Assembly (NCBI GenBank): GCA_964623265.1
Contig: CAZUTK010000044.1
Location: forward strand, 1-27,875
Direction of reading: 5' to 3'
Length of the DNA: 27,875 nucleotides
From: CAZUTK01 sp964623265
Lineage (GTDB): Bacteria; Electryoneota; B3-LCP
Under the pieces are notes generated by a model, which saw nothing but the letters and a program-made list of their open reading frames with translations, was not told the DNA's origin and did no database searches. Positions 17,101 through 24,905 of this stretch are shown piece by piece (positions within the stretch are counted from its first letter, which is position 1; every line of letters begins with the position of its first letter). The position numbers and the translations under genes were made by a program.

Positions 17101-17589
17101 ATGGCGTTCGTTACCTTGAGCGATTACACCGGCTCGGTGGAAGTGCTCTTCTTCGCGGATGCGCTGGAAAAATTCGGCGAAATCGTGCAGAAGGACGCCA
17201 CTCTGGTGATCGAAGGGCGCTGCTCCACGCGGGAAAACGAAGCCCTTAAAGTGATCGCGGAAGAAGCCTTGCCCTTGAACACCGCCCGAACGCGCCTGAC
17301 GCAGGGCTTGCAGGTGCTCTTGAACCGCACCCGCACAGGCCCCGAAGTGATTCACAAGCTGGAACAAATCTGCCTCCAGCATCCCGGCGGCGTGCCGCTG
17401 TACATCCGCGTGACCGGCGGAGATCACGCTGACCATCGCTACCGGGCGGACCGCTACAAGCTCCAGTTGACCGACCACCTGATCAGCCGCCTCGAACTGC
17501 TGGTGGGCGAAGGCAACGTCACCCTGATCGCACCTCCCCCAAAACATCACGAATCGCGCAATGGGATCCATCGAAACAACCACCGATAA
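14107..17589 (+). CDS. dnaE: DNA polymerase III alpha subunit
   Basis: This is the replicative polymerase catalytic subunit. From ATG 14107 it has 1160 residues, the same length as the E. coli protein. An N-terminal PHP domain starts V-H-L-H-T-H-S-D-Y-S. The C-family palm has P-D-I-D-I-D-F with D400/D402 and the third aspartate D554 in K-I-D-F-L-G-L. Fingers and the G-F-N-K-S-H-S-A-G-Y-A region follow, then a helix-hairpin-helix region and an OB fold (~975-1080) before a short tail. The frame is open back to 13930, but those codons lie over the promoter. The PHP metal ligands look intact (H-L-H-T-H, N-D-V-H-Y), unlike E. coli. No intein is seen. A small ORF overlaps the last 29 bases. Confidence 0.97.
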   Translation: MSFVHLHTHSDYSLLDGAAKVKDLVAAARNDGMTALALTDHGNLFGAIDFYLECLKAGIKPILGIETYMAPGSRLDKTATVGQKDTSNHLVLLAKDEAGYRNLIRLSSRAYLEGFYYRPRIDWELLQQYHEGLICLTSCLKGRVPGLLIQNREEEAYQEAARFKDLFGEDFFLEIQNHGLAEEALAVTAMARLSKRLGAECVATNDVHYLKAEHAEAHDVLLCIQSNKTLSEAQRMKFSGSGYHMRTPQEMSELFREFPDALKTTETIAERCDLKLEFGRHHFPRFPIPSEGGGVTLEDYFERKAREGFLARYPDPSPEAQERLQREIEVIKQSGFAGYFLIVKDFVDFAKSRRIPVGPGRGSAAGSLVSYCLGITNIDPLRYGLLFERFLNPERVTPPDIDIDFADTRRSEVIDYVRDKYGADSVTQIITFGKMLARAAVRDVGRVLGLPYSEVDKLAKAIPSGLGVTLDRALEESPEFRFMVDSNPIYRRLVGISKVLEGVNRNASTHAAGVVIAPGNLLDYVPLFRATESGETTTQWDMKWLDAVGLLKIDFLGLRTLTVINDTLAMLRDRNIEIDLNAIPLDDPETFQLFSEKGTVGIFQFESTGMKENLARLQPERIEDLIAMNALYRPGPMEMIGTYIARKHGQEKIEYLHESLRPILEETYGTIVYQEQVIRIASDVAGFSLGKADVLRRAMGKKKLEEMQKQKGEFIQGAVARGVDAATAAAIYDYVEKFASYGFNKSHSAGYALVAYQTAYLKVHYPVEFMAASLTSERDNTDRIVLLMEECRRLKIPVLPPDVNRSFDQFTVEDGSIRFGLGAVKNVGAAAVEQIVQGRERLGAYQSLFDLAERVDPQKVNRKVLESLIQAGACDSLEGHRAQQKAALDDVLKYAQAVRDDRDRGQESLFAGEADAQPLTRPPLPQIEPWSDAETQMLEKEALGFFLSAHPLDPFRLEVASFSQLPFSELEQAADGQPIRLVGFVSDLRRLPDKKGRQMAFVTLSDYTGSVEVLFFADALEKFGEIVQKDATLVIEGRCSTRENEALKVIAEEALPLNTARTRLTQGLQVLLNRTRTGPEVIHKLEQICLQHPGGVPLYIRVTGGDHADHRYRADRYKLQLTDHLISRLELLVGEGNVTLIAPPPKHHESRNGIHRNNHR

Positions 17590-17761
17590 TCCAGGCGGGG
17601 AAAAACTCTTGGTCTGCCTCTTCTGCGTCCAGTCGCGCTTCCCCGATCCGAAAGAGCAGTGCTACAAGTTCGGCGGACTAATCTGCACCGTGGACGACAG
17701 CAACGTGGAAAAATATCAGCCCTGCAAATTTCCCCTGGGCGTGGGAAAAGCCCGGTCGTAA
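17561..17761 (+). CDS. Small cysteine-rich protein of unknown function
   Basis: I do not recognise this 66-residue protein. After ~15 polar residues it reads C-L-F-C, then D-P-K-E-Q-C-Y-K-F-G-G-L-I-C, and ends near K-Y-Q-P-C-K-F. Five cysteines in a pattern of a CxxC plus later single cysteines suggest a small zinc- or iron-binding fold. Support for coding: the frame starts inside the dnaE 3' end, ends five bases before the next gene, and fills a gap that would otherwise be empty in a tightly packed run. An alternative start is the TTG near 17611, preceded by GGCGGGG. It has no signal peptide or membrane helix. Function should not be inferred from its neighbours. Confidence 0.55.
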   Translation: MGSIETTTDNPGGEKLLVCLFCVQSRFPDPKEQCYKFGGLICTVDDSNVEKYQPCKFPLGVGKARS

Positions 17762-17766
17762 AACCT

Positions 17767-18372
17767 ATGTCGGCTCCGGATCAGTATCTCACTCTCGCCG
17801 CGCCGGTTCATGCCGAACTGCGCGTCAAAGCCAGCCGCTTCTTCGGATACGCAGAACGAATCGGCGATGAACCCTCCGCGGCGCAAATGCGGCTGCGCCT
17901 GAAGAAAGATTTCCACGACGCGGCGCACCAGCCCTTCGCTCTGCGTCTGGCGGAGGGGACAGAGAGAAGCTCGGACGACGGAGAACCGAAGGGGACAGCG
18001 GGTCTGCCGATCCTCCTCGAAATCCGGCGGCGGGAACTCTTCGACGTGCAAATCGTCATCGTGCGCTACTTCGGAGGGACGAAACTGGGCAAGGGTGGAC
18101 TGACGCGGGCTTTTGGCGAGTGCGCCCGTATGACTCTGGAACGCGCATCCATCATCTCCGCGCAAAAAACCGAGCGCCTGCGCTTGACGCTCGCCCCGAG
18201 CGAAGTCCAGACCGCCAGGAAAATCTGCTCGGAATTCGACGCCGCCGTGGATCAACTGCAGTACGACGACAGCGCGCATTTGCAGATCTCCGTCCCGCAG
18301 AGTCGGCTGGAAGCCTGCCGTTCCGCTCTGATGGATCGCTTCGGCATTCGAATTTTCGATTTGAAAGAATAG
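17767..18372 (+). CDS. yigZ: YigZ/IMPACT family protein
   Basis: The 201-residue protein has the N-terminal IMPACT (UPF0029) domain with its signature blocks D-A-A-H-Q-P-F-A, S-D-D-G-E-P-K-G-T-A-G-L-P and R-Y-F-G-G-T-K-L-G-K-G-G-L. A C-terminal DUF1949-type ferredoxin-like fold follows. Eukaryotic IMPACT regulates GCN2 kinase; bacterial YigZ has been tied to translation or RNA-related roles but its molecular function is not settled. The ATG at 17767 is chosen because the family begins there; the frame is open further upstream over the small cysteine ORF. The TAG stop abuts the next ATG directly, so the two are almost certainly cotranscribed. Confidence 0.9.
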   Translation: MSAPDQYLTLAAPVHAELRVKASRFFGYAERIGDEPSAAQMRLRLKKDFHDAAHQPFALRLAEGTERSSDDGEPKGTAGLPILLEIRRRELFDVQIVIVRYFGGTKLGKGGLTRAFGECARMTLERASIISAQKTERLRLTLAPSEVQTARKICSEFDAAVDQLQYDDSAHLQISVPQSRLEACRSALMDRFGIRIFDLKE

Positions 18373-19596
18373 ATGCAGTTCTGGCTAATTCTCATCGCTC
18401 TCTTGCTTTCCGCCTATTTCTCCTGCACGGAAACGGTTTTCCTCTCCGTCAACCGCATCCGTCTGGAAGGCTTCCTCCGGCGCAGGAAATTCGGCGCGAA
18501 AACCGCTCGTCATTTTCTGGAAAAACCCTCTCGCTTCATCCTGACCACGCTGGTCGGCAACAACCTCGCCAATATCACCTTCTCCTCCCTGTTGACGGCG
18601 TTTCTCCTGCATCACGGATTCCCCGCCGGCTGGACGCTCCCCATCAGCGTCCTCGCGGTGCTGATCTTCGCGGAAATCATCCCCAAATCTCTGGGACGCG
18701 ACCTCGCCGATACCGGCGCTCTCTGGTCCGCGCCGCCGCTGCGCTTCTTCCAGTTCCTCTTGTTCCCTGTCATCGCCGTCACACGTTGGTGTTCCGCACT
18801 TATCCTCGCCTTCTTCGGCATCGCGCGAGACGACGTGCGCCAGTTCTTCACTCGCCGAGATCTGGAAGTGTTGATCCGAGAGGGCTTAAAGACCGGCGGC
18901 ATCCATACGCCGCATGAAACCCTGCTCACCCGCGTCTTTCAGCTGGCGGCTTTAAAGGCGGACGAGATTATGACGCCGCGCACCGAGATCGTCGCCCTGC
19001 CGGAGACCGCCGACATGGAGGACTTCCGCCGCACCGTGCTGACTTCCGGATATTCGAAGATCCCCGTCTATCGCCGGGATCTGGATCACATCATCGGCGT
19101 GGTCTACGCGTTGGATCTGTTCAACCACCCGCGTGATTTGAAATCCATCATCAAGCCGATCGCCTTCTTCCCGGATCAAAAACGGGCGCTGGAACTCTTC
19201 CGCGATATGCGTTTGACTCATCAAACCATCGCAGTCGTGGTGGATGAGTGGGGCGGCACCGCCGGTCTGGTGACACATGAAGATATCATTGAAGAAGTCA
19301 CCGGCGACATCGAAGATGAATACGACCGCACGCGCAAGCGCCTTCGCCGCCTGGACGTGAACCGCTGGTTGGTTTCCGGAAGGATGGAAGTGGAAGAATT
19401 AAACGAACGCCTCGGGTTGAATCTCCCCCGAGGCGATTATGTGACTCTGGGCGGGTTTCTCATTTCGAAGATGGGGAGAATCCCCACAGCCGGAGAAGTG
19501 TGGGAAGATGACGGCGTCCGCTTCCGGATCGCCCGCGCCTCGCAAACGCGGATCTTCAACGTCGTAGTGAGCCGCACGTACGAACCGGAGGACTAA
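18373..19596 (+). CDS. CNNM/CorC-like (hemolysin C family) membrane protein with CBS pair
   Basis: The 407-residue protein has an N-terminal DUF21/CNNM membrane domain of three to four helices with S-A-Y-F-S-C-T-E-T and F-A-E-I-I-P-K-S-L-G. A CBS-domain pair follows (opening D-E-I-M-T-P-R-T-E-I-V and with V-V-V-D-E-W-G-G-T-A-G-L-V-T), then the C-terminal CorC_HlyC FAD-type PCMH-like domain. The family, including bacterial CorC and MpfA, is implicated in Mg2+ efflux or transport with nucleotide sensing through the CBS pair; the old name hemolysin is misleading. The start codon directly follows the yigZ stop. It ends 35 bases from the convergent broken gene. No terminator is evident. Confidence 0.9.
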   Translation: MQFWLILIALLLSAYFSCTETVFLSVNRIRLEGFLRRRKFGAKTARHFLEKPSRFILTTLVGNNLANITFSSLLTAFLLHHGFPAGWTLPISVLAVLIFAEIIPKSLGRDLADTGALWSAPPLRFFQFLLFPVIAVTRWCSALILAFFGIARDDVRQFFTRRDLEVLIREGLKTGGIHTPHETLLTRVFQLAALKADEIMTPRTEIVALPETADMEDFRRTVLTSGYSKIPVYRRDLDHIIGVVYALDLFNHPRDLKSIIKPIAFFPDQKRALELFRDMRLTHQTIAVVVDEWGGTAGLVTHEDIIEEVTGDIEDEYDRTRKRLRRLDVNRWLVSGRMEVEELNERLGLNLPRGDYVTLGGFLISKMGRIPTAGEVWEDDGVRFRIARASQTRIFNVVVSRTYEPED

Positions 19597-19631
19597 GACG
19601 CTGTTTCGCCCCCCGCAGACTCCCCCCGATT

Positions 19632-21910
19632 TCACTTCAACAAGAGCAATTTCAAACTCGCCGTTTCGCCGCCAGCTTTCAGCCGTACGAAGTAGACGCC
19701 GGACGACAGTTTCGCACCGTCAAAGGTCACCTTCTGCAAACCTTCGAACGCGCCGATAGCACGGGACATCACACAACGCCCCGCCGCATCGAAAATCATC
19801 AGCCGAGTCGGCGAATCGCTTGGCGAACGATCGCCAATGTCGTTGCGGTGTTGAACGGATTGGGCGACGCCTCCAGCCGCGGCGCAGCCGCTGCCCCCTG
19901 CGCAGCCGGCTCAGATTCTCCCGGAAGATCCCATCCCGTCGGTTCCTCCCAGATGTCCGCACCCGCAGCGTCCAACCCCAGCTTTTCGAAGTAGAAGTAA
20001 CTGACGTCCGCCCAGCTGCTCGGATAATCTCCAATATACACATTGTAGCGGTACACTCCGGCGGGGGCGGCGCCCGGGACGTTCTGGCTGACGGAAACAG
20101 TGAGGGAATCCTGCGGCTGGAAATTGCGGTTCTCGCGCAGAATCAGAGGCCCATAGATCGTTCCGGAGGGGAGAATGATGTTCGTCCAGACATCCAGATT
20201 CTGAACGAAGGGAAATTCGTTGCCGATCTTGACGTAAAACAGAATTTGACCGCCGCCCGGATCTACCATCATCGGCACCCAGGCTGGATCCACTTGCACG
20301 AACACCTGCGGCGCGAAGTAGCCGGCGGAATTGGCTCCTCCGGGGGGCGGAGCGGACGCGCCGCCGTTTGGAGACCAGTCGCTGGCGAAGCCGGTATCCG
20401 TCGAATTGGCGTCCCGACCGTAAGTCTGACCCACCTGCGGTTCCGGCAGCGTAAAACCGGCGACGTAATCATCCCCCCCAAGATAAGCCGTCGGTGATGG
20501 AGGTGTTGGTGTGGGGCAGCGGTGAAAGGGGATTCGACAGGATGCAGCCGTTGTGAAAATCCCGCATCGAATACGATCCGACGGGATTCATATAGCGGGC
20601 GCCGGTATTGCCGATCAGCTCGAAATCGGGGCGGAAACCATAGCGGTTGCGAAACGCTGTGCCGCTATTTGCGACGATTAAAGACTCTCCAGGACCTAAC
20701 CAGGCCCGCGTTGGAAACATCCATCCGTCGCTTTCCCAAACCAACCCCGAACTGATCTTGTAATTCGCCAGATTCATCTAAGAATTCGTAGAGTTATAGA
20801 TCTCGACCCACTCGGAAATCTGCGTCAGATCCGGCGGGATAATCATCGCTTCATTGACCTACGGATTCTGCGGAAACTCATGCACATAGGAAAACGAGGA
20901 CTGCCCCGGTGAGACGCTTCCCACGCCAGAAATTCCTGCACCGTTTCCTGCACGGTGCTGTAGCGCGCGATCAGATTCCCGCGCGGCGTATAGTGGTTGA
21001 CATAATGAGCGTCTTCGTAATCCAGGAACTGCGTGATCTGCTGCTGGTAATACGCGTTGAACACCAACAGATGCGTGAGGACACCGAAAGTCCAGACTTT
21101 ATAGTCCAGCGAATCCCCTTGCAGCATTTCCTGTTGCAGCCACTCTTGATAGCAGCCGTCCAGAGCCGCCGCCAGTGCCGGCGCGGTGCAGTTGTAGCCG
21201 TGCGCGTTCTCGTTGCCGATCTGCGCGTAGTGATCAATGTAAATGAACGGACTATTCAGATCCTCTTCGATCTCGTGCCCCAGACGATCGTCGCTGCCCG
21301 GTCGGAAGGGGTGACGCACCAGGTGCCCTAAATAATCCAGTCCCTTCTCGGAGCGATTGCCCGGATCGGCGGTGAAGCCGTTCTGCGTCATCCACTGCGC
21401 CTCATCGCTGCACAGGAACGGCACTGCGCAAACCGTATGGTTGAACGACGAAATCTGATCCACCCAGTACTTGTTATCCGCCCAGACCTGCGCGGTCAGA
21501 GCGCTGTCGTAAATCGGCGTCCCGTAACGGCAGGTGGCGTACGAACGATCCACCCACTGAAAGGGACCCAGCTGAATTTCCATGTGCGTGTGGGTCCCGA
21601 TCTCGTGCCCTTCGTTTTCCAACTGCGCGAAGATGCCTTGATCCCCCATATACAACACGTATTCAGCGAAATCGCCGTGGCTCAGAATCGTGAGCTTGAA
21701 GGGGTTCGAGCGGGTCAACGCCTGCTGCTGCAGCCACTGGAGAAACTGCATCCGGATCGCGTAGTCCCCGTAATTCGGATAGAGTTCCTCGATGTGCACG
21801 ATGAAAATGATGTTGATCGGCGGTTCATATTGAACCTCCCAGGCGATGCTCGCGAACGAACCAACCAGCAGCAACGATATGAAGATCGCGGAAATTATCT
21901 TGAATTTCAT
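19632..21910 (-). pseudogene. Broken gene for a secreted NodB-like / lamin-tail / sorting-domain protein
   Basis: Pieces of one exported protein are spread over two frames. The 5' part (21910-20843, 355 residues) has a signal peptide (M-K-F-K-I-I-S then a hydrophobic core) and a polysaccharide-deacetylase-like stretch, G-H-E-I-G-T-H-T-H-M; the usual catalytic Asp-Asp motif is not evident. The frame shifts near 20930-20950, and the continuation has an in-frame TAG at 20859-20861. A lamin-tail domain begins V-N-E-A-M-I-I-P and E-W-V-E-I-Y-N, is cut by a second TAG at 20778-20780, and continues to a run of seven G (plus-strand C at 20473-20479) that shifts frame; six G would restore it. A beta-rich region and sorting domain (A-S-P-N-P-F-N-T-A-T-T-L) follow, with a last shift near 19835. 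The tail L-S-S-G-V-Y-F ends in L-L-L-L-K. Sequencing error could explain some lesions, hardly all. Confidence 0.8.
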
Positions 21911-21964
21911 TGTCTTCCCCTATTGCCTGCAATCCCTATTGGTTTCAGCACGGAACTGCACATT

Positions 21965-21983
21965 CTATTAATAATAGATTATT
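21965..21983. repeat. Overlapping AT-rich palindromes upstream of the broken gene
   Basis: CTATTA-A-TAATAG (21965-21977) and AATAAT-AG-ATTATT (21970-21983) overlap. They lie in the AT-rich centre of the 253-base divergent intergenic region and touch the weak minus-strand -10 box. They could be a regulator site or simply low-complexity AT sequence. Confidence 0.3.
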
Positions 21984-22007
21984 AAAATAATTTTTTTCTA
22001 AAATCAA
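21979..22007 (-). promoter_or_regulatory. Possible promoter of the broken secreted-protein gene
   Basis: Minus strand: -35 TTGATT (22007-22002), 17 bases, -10 TAATAA (21984-21979). The -10 box is weaker than in the other promoters, and the surrounding AT richness makes chance matches likely. Confidence 0.35.
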
Positions 22008-22042
22008 AGAGATAAAATATTTCTCTTACAATTGTTCAGAAC

Positions 22043-22057
22043 TGCAGAAATTCTGCA
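22043..22057. promoter_or_regulatory. Perfect 7-1-7 palindrome between two divergent secreted-protein genes
   Basis: TGCAGAA-A-TTCTGCA is a perfect inverted repeat about 50 bases upstream of the -35 box of the M6 protease promoter and about 35 bases upstream of the opposite promoter. Position and symmetry suit a dimeric regulator acting on one or both genes. No regulator gene is nearby. Confidence 0.4.
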
Positions 22058-22105
22058 CCTGCGAATATCCACTCCGACTTGAAGACGTGATGATCGCAAT
22101 TTCGC

Positions 22106-22134
22106 TTGATTCGGACGAAATCTCTCACTATATT
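22106..22134 (+). promoter_or_regulatory. Predicted promoter for the M6-like protease gene
   Basis: -35 TTGATT (22106-22111), 17-base spacer, -10 TATATT (22129-22134), followed by a short leader with AGAGG (22154-22158) five bases before the ATG. The geometry matches the other promoters in the window. Confidence 0.6.
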
Positions 22135-22163
22135 CCTTTCCAGAACCGAAATCAGAGGATGCT

Positions 22164-24815
22164 ATGAAAAACGGTCAGCACGTATGGCTCGCGGCGGCTC
22201 TGCTCGTGCTCAGCCGCTGGGCTTCCGCCGAAATCCTCCCCCCGCTGGGCCTGTACGACCCCGTCACCCTGCGTTCCACTACGACGGGCGATCCCTATCC
22301 GACGTTTCCGGCGGGCGTCAATGTCATCCCACCGCCCAATCTGGATCGCTGCGACGATCTGGACAACGCCCTCTGCATCCTGATCCGAACGCCGGATATC
22401 GCCGCCACGTACCAAGCCCCCAGCTTCGACAGCCTGCTCTTCTCCAGCGGCATCTACCCCACTGGCAGCATGAACGAGTACTTTTTGGAGTGTTCCTACG
22501 GCGTATTCGGCGTGGAAGGGCAGGTCTCCGGCTGGTACACCGCCGCGAACAATTATTCCTACTACACCTGGAACAACTACGGTCTGGGCTCGTACCCCCA
22601 CAACGCCCAGAAGCTGGTGGAAGAAGCCGTGACGGCGGCGGACGCAGGCGGAGTGGATTTTTCCCGCTATGACAACGACGGAGACGGCTGGGTAGATGCG
22701 CTGATCGTCGTGCATCAGGGTCCCGGCGCGGAATTCACCGGCAGCGTGAACGACATCTGGTCGCACCGTTGGGCGATCAACCCCATCTTGCTGGATGGCG
22801 TCTACGTCAGCGACTACAGCATGGATCCCGAACTGGAAGGCAACGGTTCCAGCGGCAGAATCGAACCCATCGCCGTCTTCGCGCACGAATACACCCATCT
22901 CCTCGGTTTGCCGGATCTCTACGACTACGACTCCAAACTGGTGCCCGCCACCTTCACCACGCTGGGCGACGACAACGACCACCCGCTGATGGATTGGTGC
23001 ATTATGGGATATGGCGGATACGGGATTTCATCTTACGGCAAAGGCGCCACGCCCACACACCACAGCGGCTACTTCAAGTATCTGCTGGGTTGGGCGCAAC
23101 CGATCGTCCTCGGGCTGTCGCAGACGAACATCACCGTCCCCGAAGTGGAAGCGAACCCCGTGCTGTACAAAATCCCCATCAACGGATCGGAAACGGAGTA
23201 CTTTTTAATCGAGAACCGCAACTCCAACTGCGCCACGGCTCTGTTCGACCACTTCGACAGCGATTTTTCCGCCTGGTTCAATTGGTTCACGCCGGGACAC
23301 AACCCGCTGGACGCCGGTCTGATCGTCTATCATATAGACGAGGCGATGCCTTTGAACAACGGCACCCCCCAATACGCGCACTACGGCTGCCGCGTGCTGG
23401 ACGCCGGCTATGCTCCGGCGCACCCCTGGCCCAATCTCGAATTCACGGAATGGTGGTACCCTTACGAATTCCGCATCGGCGCGACCTTCTGCCAGGAAGA
23501 TGAGCAGACCGAGCTGACGCCCGCCACTTACCCCAGCACGGACGGCTACAACGGTCCCTCGGGGATCTACATCACCAACATCAGCGCCTCCGGTGCCACG
23601 ATGACGTTCGACCTCTCCTTCACAACCGGGACGCCGAATCTCGAATTCGCATCCGCCTTCTCCGAAAACGACGGCGGCGACGAAGACGGCTTCCTGGATG
23701 GGAACGAAACCGGCGATCTCTACATCATCCTGCGCAACACGGGCGACGGGGAAGCCCGACAGATCACCGGCGTTCTATCCTGCGCGGATCCCTACGTCGA
23801 AATCCTCGCGGCGCAGGCGGCTTTCGAGGACATCGGCATCACCTTAGCCGGACGCAATGAATCGCCCTTTCAGCTCCACATTTCTGAAAGCTGCCCCGTC
23901 GGATACGACGCCGCTGCGGAGCTGGAGCTCGCCTGGGCGGGCGGCGGCGCGACCGTGCCGGTGCCCCTCGAATTGAACTGGGACGTCGCCTTCGCGGACG
24001 ATATGGAGCAGGGCGTAAACGGCTGGACCCACTATGCAGTCGGAACGAATTACTACGACCAATGGCACCTCTCGACTCAGAGCAATCATACGCCCGGCGG
24101 TGCTCACGCCTGGAAGTGCGGTCAAAACGGCTATGGATCCTACCGCGGCCGCTTGAACGCAGCGTTGGTCAGCCCCACGGTCGCCGCGCAGAACGAAACG
24201 CGCGTCTCATTCTGGCACCGTATGGCGTGCGAAGACGGCTGGGACGGCGGCATCATCGAAACCTCCGTCAACGGCGTCTGGCAGCAGATCTCCCCCATCG
24301 GCGGCTATCCTGACCAGATCGAACACACCAGTTCGAGCTGCCCCTTCGCCTACGGCACCCCCTGCTTCTCGTCGGATTTCGGCTGGCGATACAGCCGGGT
24401 CGTGATCCCCGACGCCGCCGGAAACGCCGTGGTTCGATTCCGCTTCGGCAGCGACCAAAACACGGGCGCCGAAGGCTGGTACATTGACGACCTGCGCATC
24501 TACTACGGCGAAGACCTGGTCGCGGTCGGCGGGGAAACTATCGCTGTCCCAGAGGACTTCACCCTGAGCCAGCCGTTCCCCAACCCCTTCAATCCTTCGG
24601 TAACCCTGACGTTCGGACTGCCTTCGCCTTCGCCGGTTCGCCTGACGATTTACGATCTGCAGGGGCGCCGCGTCGCCGTGCCTCTGGACGGCCGCCGCTC
24701 CGCCGGCATCCACTCCGTCACATGGAATGCGGAAAATGCGGCGACCGGAGTATATCTCTATCGCTTCGAAGCGGGCGGTTTCGTCGCCACGGGAAAGATG
24801 GTCTTGATGAAATGA
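22164..24815 (+). CDS. Secreted M6-family-like metalloprotease with C-terminal sorting domain
   Basis: The 883-residue protein begins with a signal peptide (K near the start, hydrophobic core, S-A cleavage area around residue 22). The catalytic region resembles immune-inhibitor-A type M6 proteases: the Asp-rich loop Y-D-N-D-G-D-G-W-V-D-A from D170, then the zinc motif H241-E-Y-T-H245 followed by L-L-G-L-P-D-L-Y-D, and a later Met-turn-like C-I-M-G-Y-G-G. A beta-sandwich with conserved Asp repeats follows, then a MAM/jelly-roll-like domain (~612-785). The FlgD-like sorting domain spans residues 799-883 (P-N-P-F-N-P-S, T-G-V-Y-L-Y-R-F, V-L-M-K). It should be exported by Sec, moved across the outer membrane by a type IX-like system, and degrade extracellular protein. 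Promoter, leader and ribosome binding site are all present. The physiological substrate is unknown. Confidence 0.9.
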   Translation: MKNGQHVWLAAALLVLSRWASAEILPPLGLYDPVTLRSTTTGDPYPTFPAGVNVIPPPNLDRCDDLDNALCILIRTPDIAATYQAPSFDSLLFSSGIYPTGSMNEYFLECSYGVFGVEGQVSGWYTAANNYSYYTWNNYGLGSYPHNAQKLVEEAVTAADAGGVDFSRYDNDGDGWVDALIVVHQGPGAEFTGSVNDIWSHRWAINPILLDGVYVSDYSMDPELEGNGSSGRIEPIAVFAHEYTHLLGLPDLYDYDSKLVPATFTTLGDDNDHPLMDWCIMGYGGYGISSYGKGATPTHHSGYFKYLLGWAQPIVLGLSQTNITVPEVEANPVLYKIPINGSETEYFLIENRNSNCATALFDHFDSDFSAWFNWFTPGHNPLDAGLIVYHIDEAMPLNNGTPQYAHYGCRVLDAGYAPAHPWPNLEFTEWWYPYEFRIGATFCQEDEQTELTPATYPSTDGYNGPSGIYITNISASGATMTFDLSFTTGTPNLEFASAFSENDGGDEDGFLDGNETGDLYIILRNTGDGEARQITGVLSCADPYVEILAAQAAFEDIGITLAGRNESPFQLHISESCPVGYDAAAELELAWAGGGATVPVPLELNWDVAFADDMEQGVNGWTHYAVGTNYYDQWHLSTQSNHTPGGAHAWKCGQNGYGSYRGRLNAALVSPTVAAQNETRVSFWHRMACEDGWDGGIIETSVNGVWQQISPIGGYPDQIEHTSSSCPFAYGTPCFSSDFGWRYSRVVIPDAAGNAVVRFRFGSDQNTGAEGWYIDDLRIYYGEDLVAVGGETIAVPEDFTLSQPFPNPFNPSVTLTFGLPSPSPVRLTIYDLQGRRVAVPLDGRRSAGIHSVTWNAENAATGVYLYRFEAGGFVATGKMVLMK

Positions 24816-24905
24816 AAGCCGAACTGCCGCGGCATCCGTAGCGCTAAACTGACTCAACGTAAAATTTATAATTGCAGAAATCCCTCTATTTCGCGGAGGC
24901 CTTGT

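Noticed and set aside
16216..17583. Long antisense open frame (455 codons) opposite dnaE
   Set aside because: It lies wholly within a certain gene, has no recognisable domain and is explained by the GC-rich codon pattern of dnaE.
8163..24838. 15-base sequence CTGCCGCGGCATCCG shared by 8163-8177 and 24824-24838
   Set aside because: One copy lies inside the FeoB-associated gene and the other after the M6 protease. A chance match of this length between two places in 28 kb of GC-rich DNA is not surprising.
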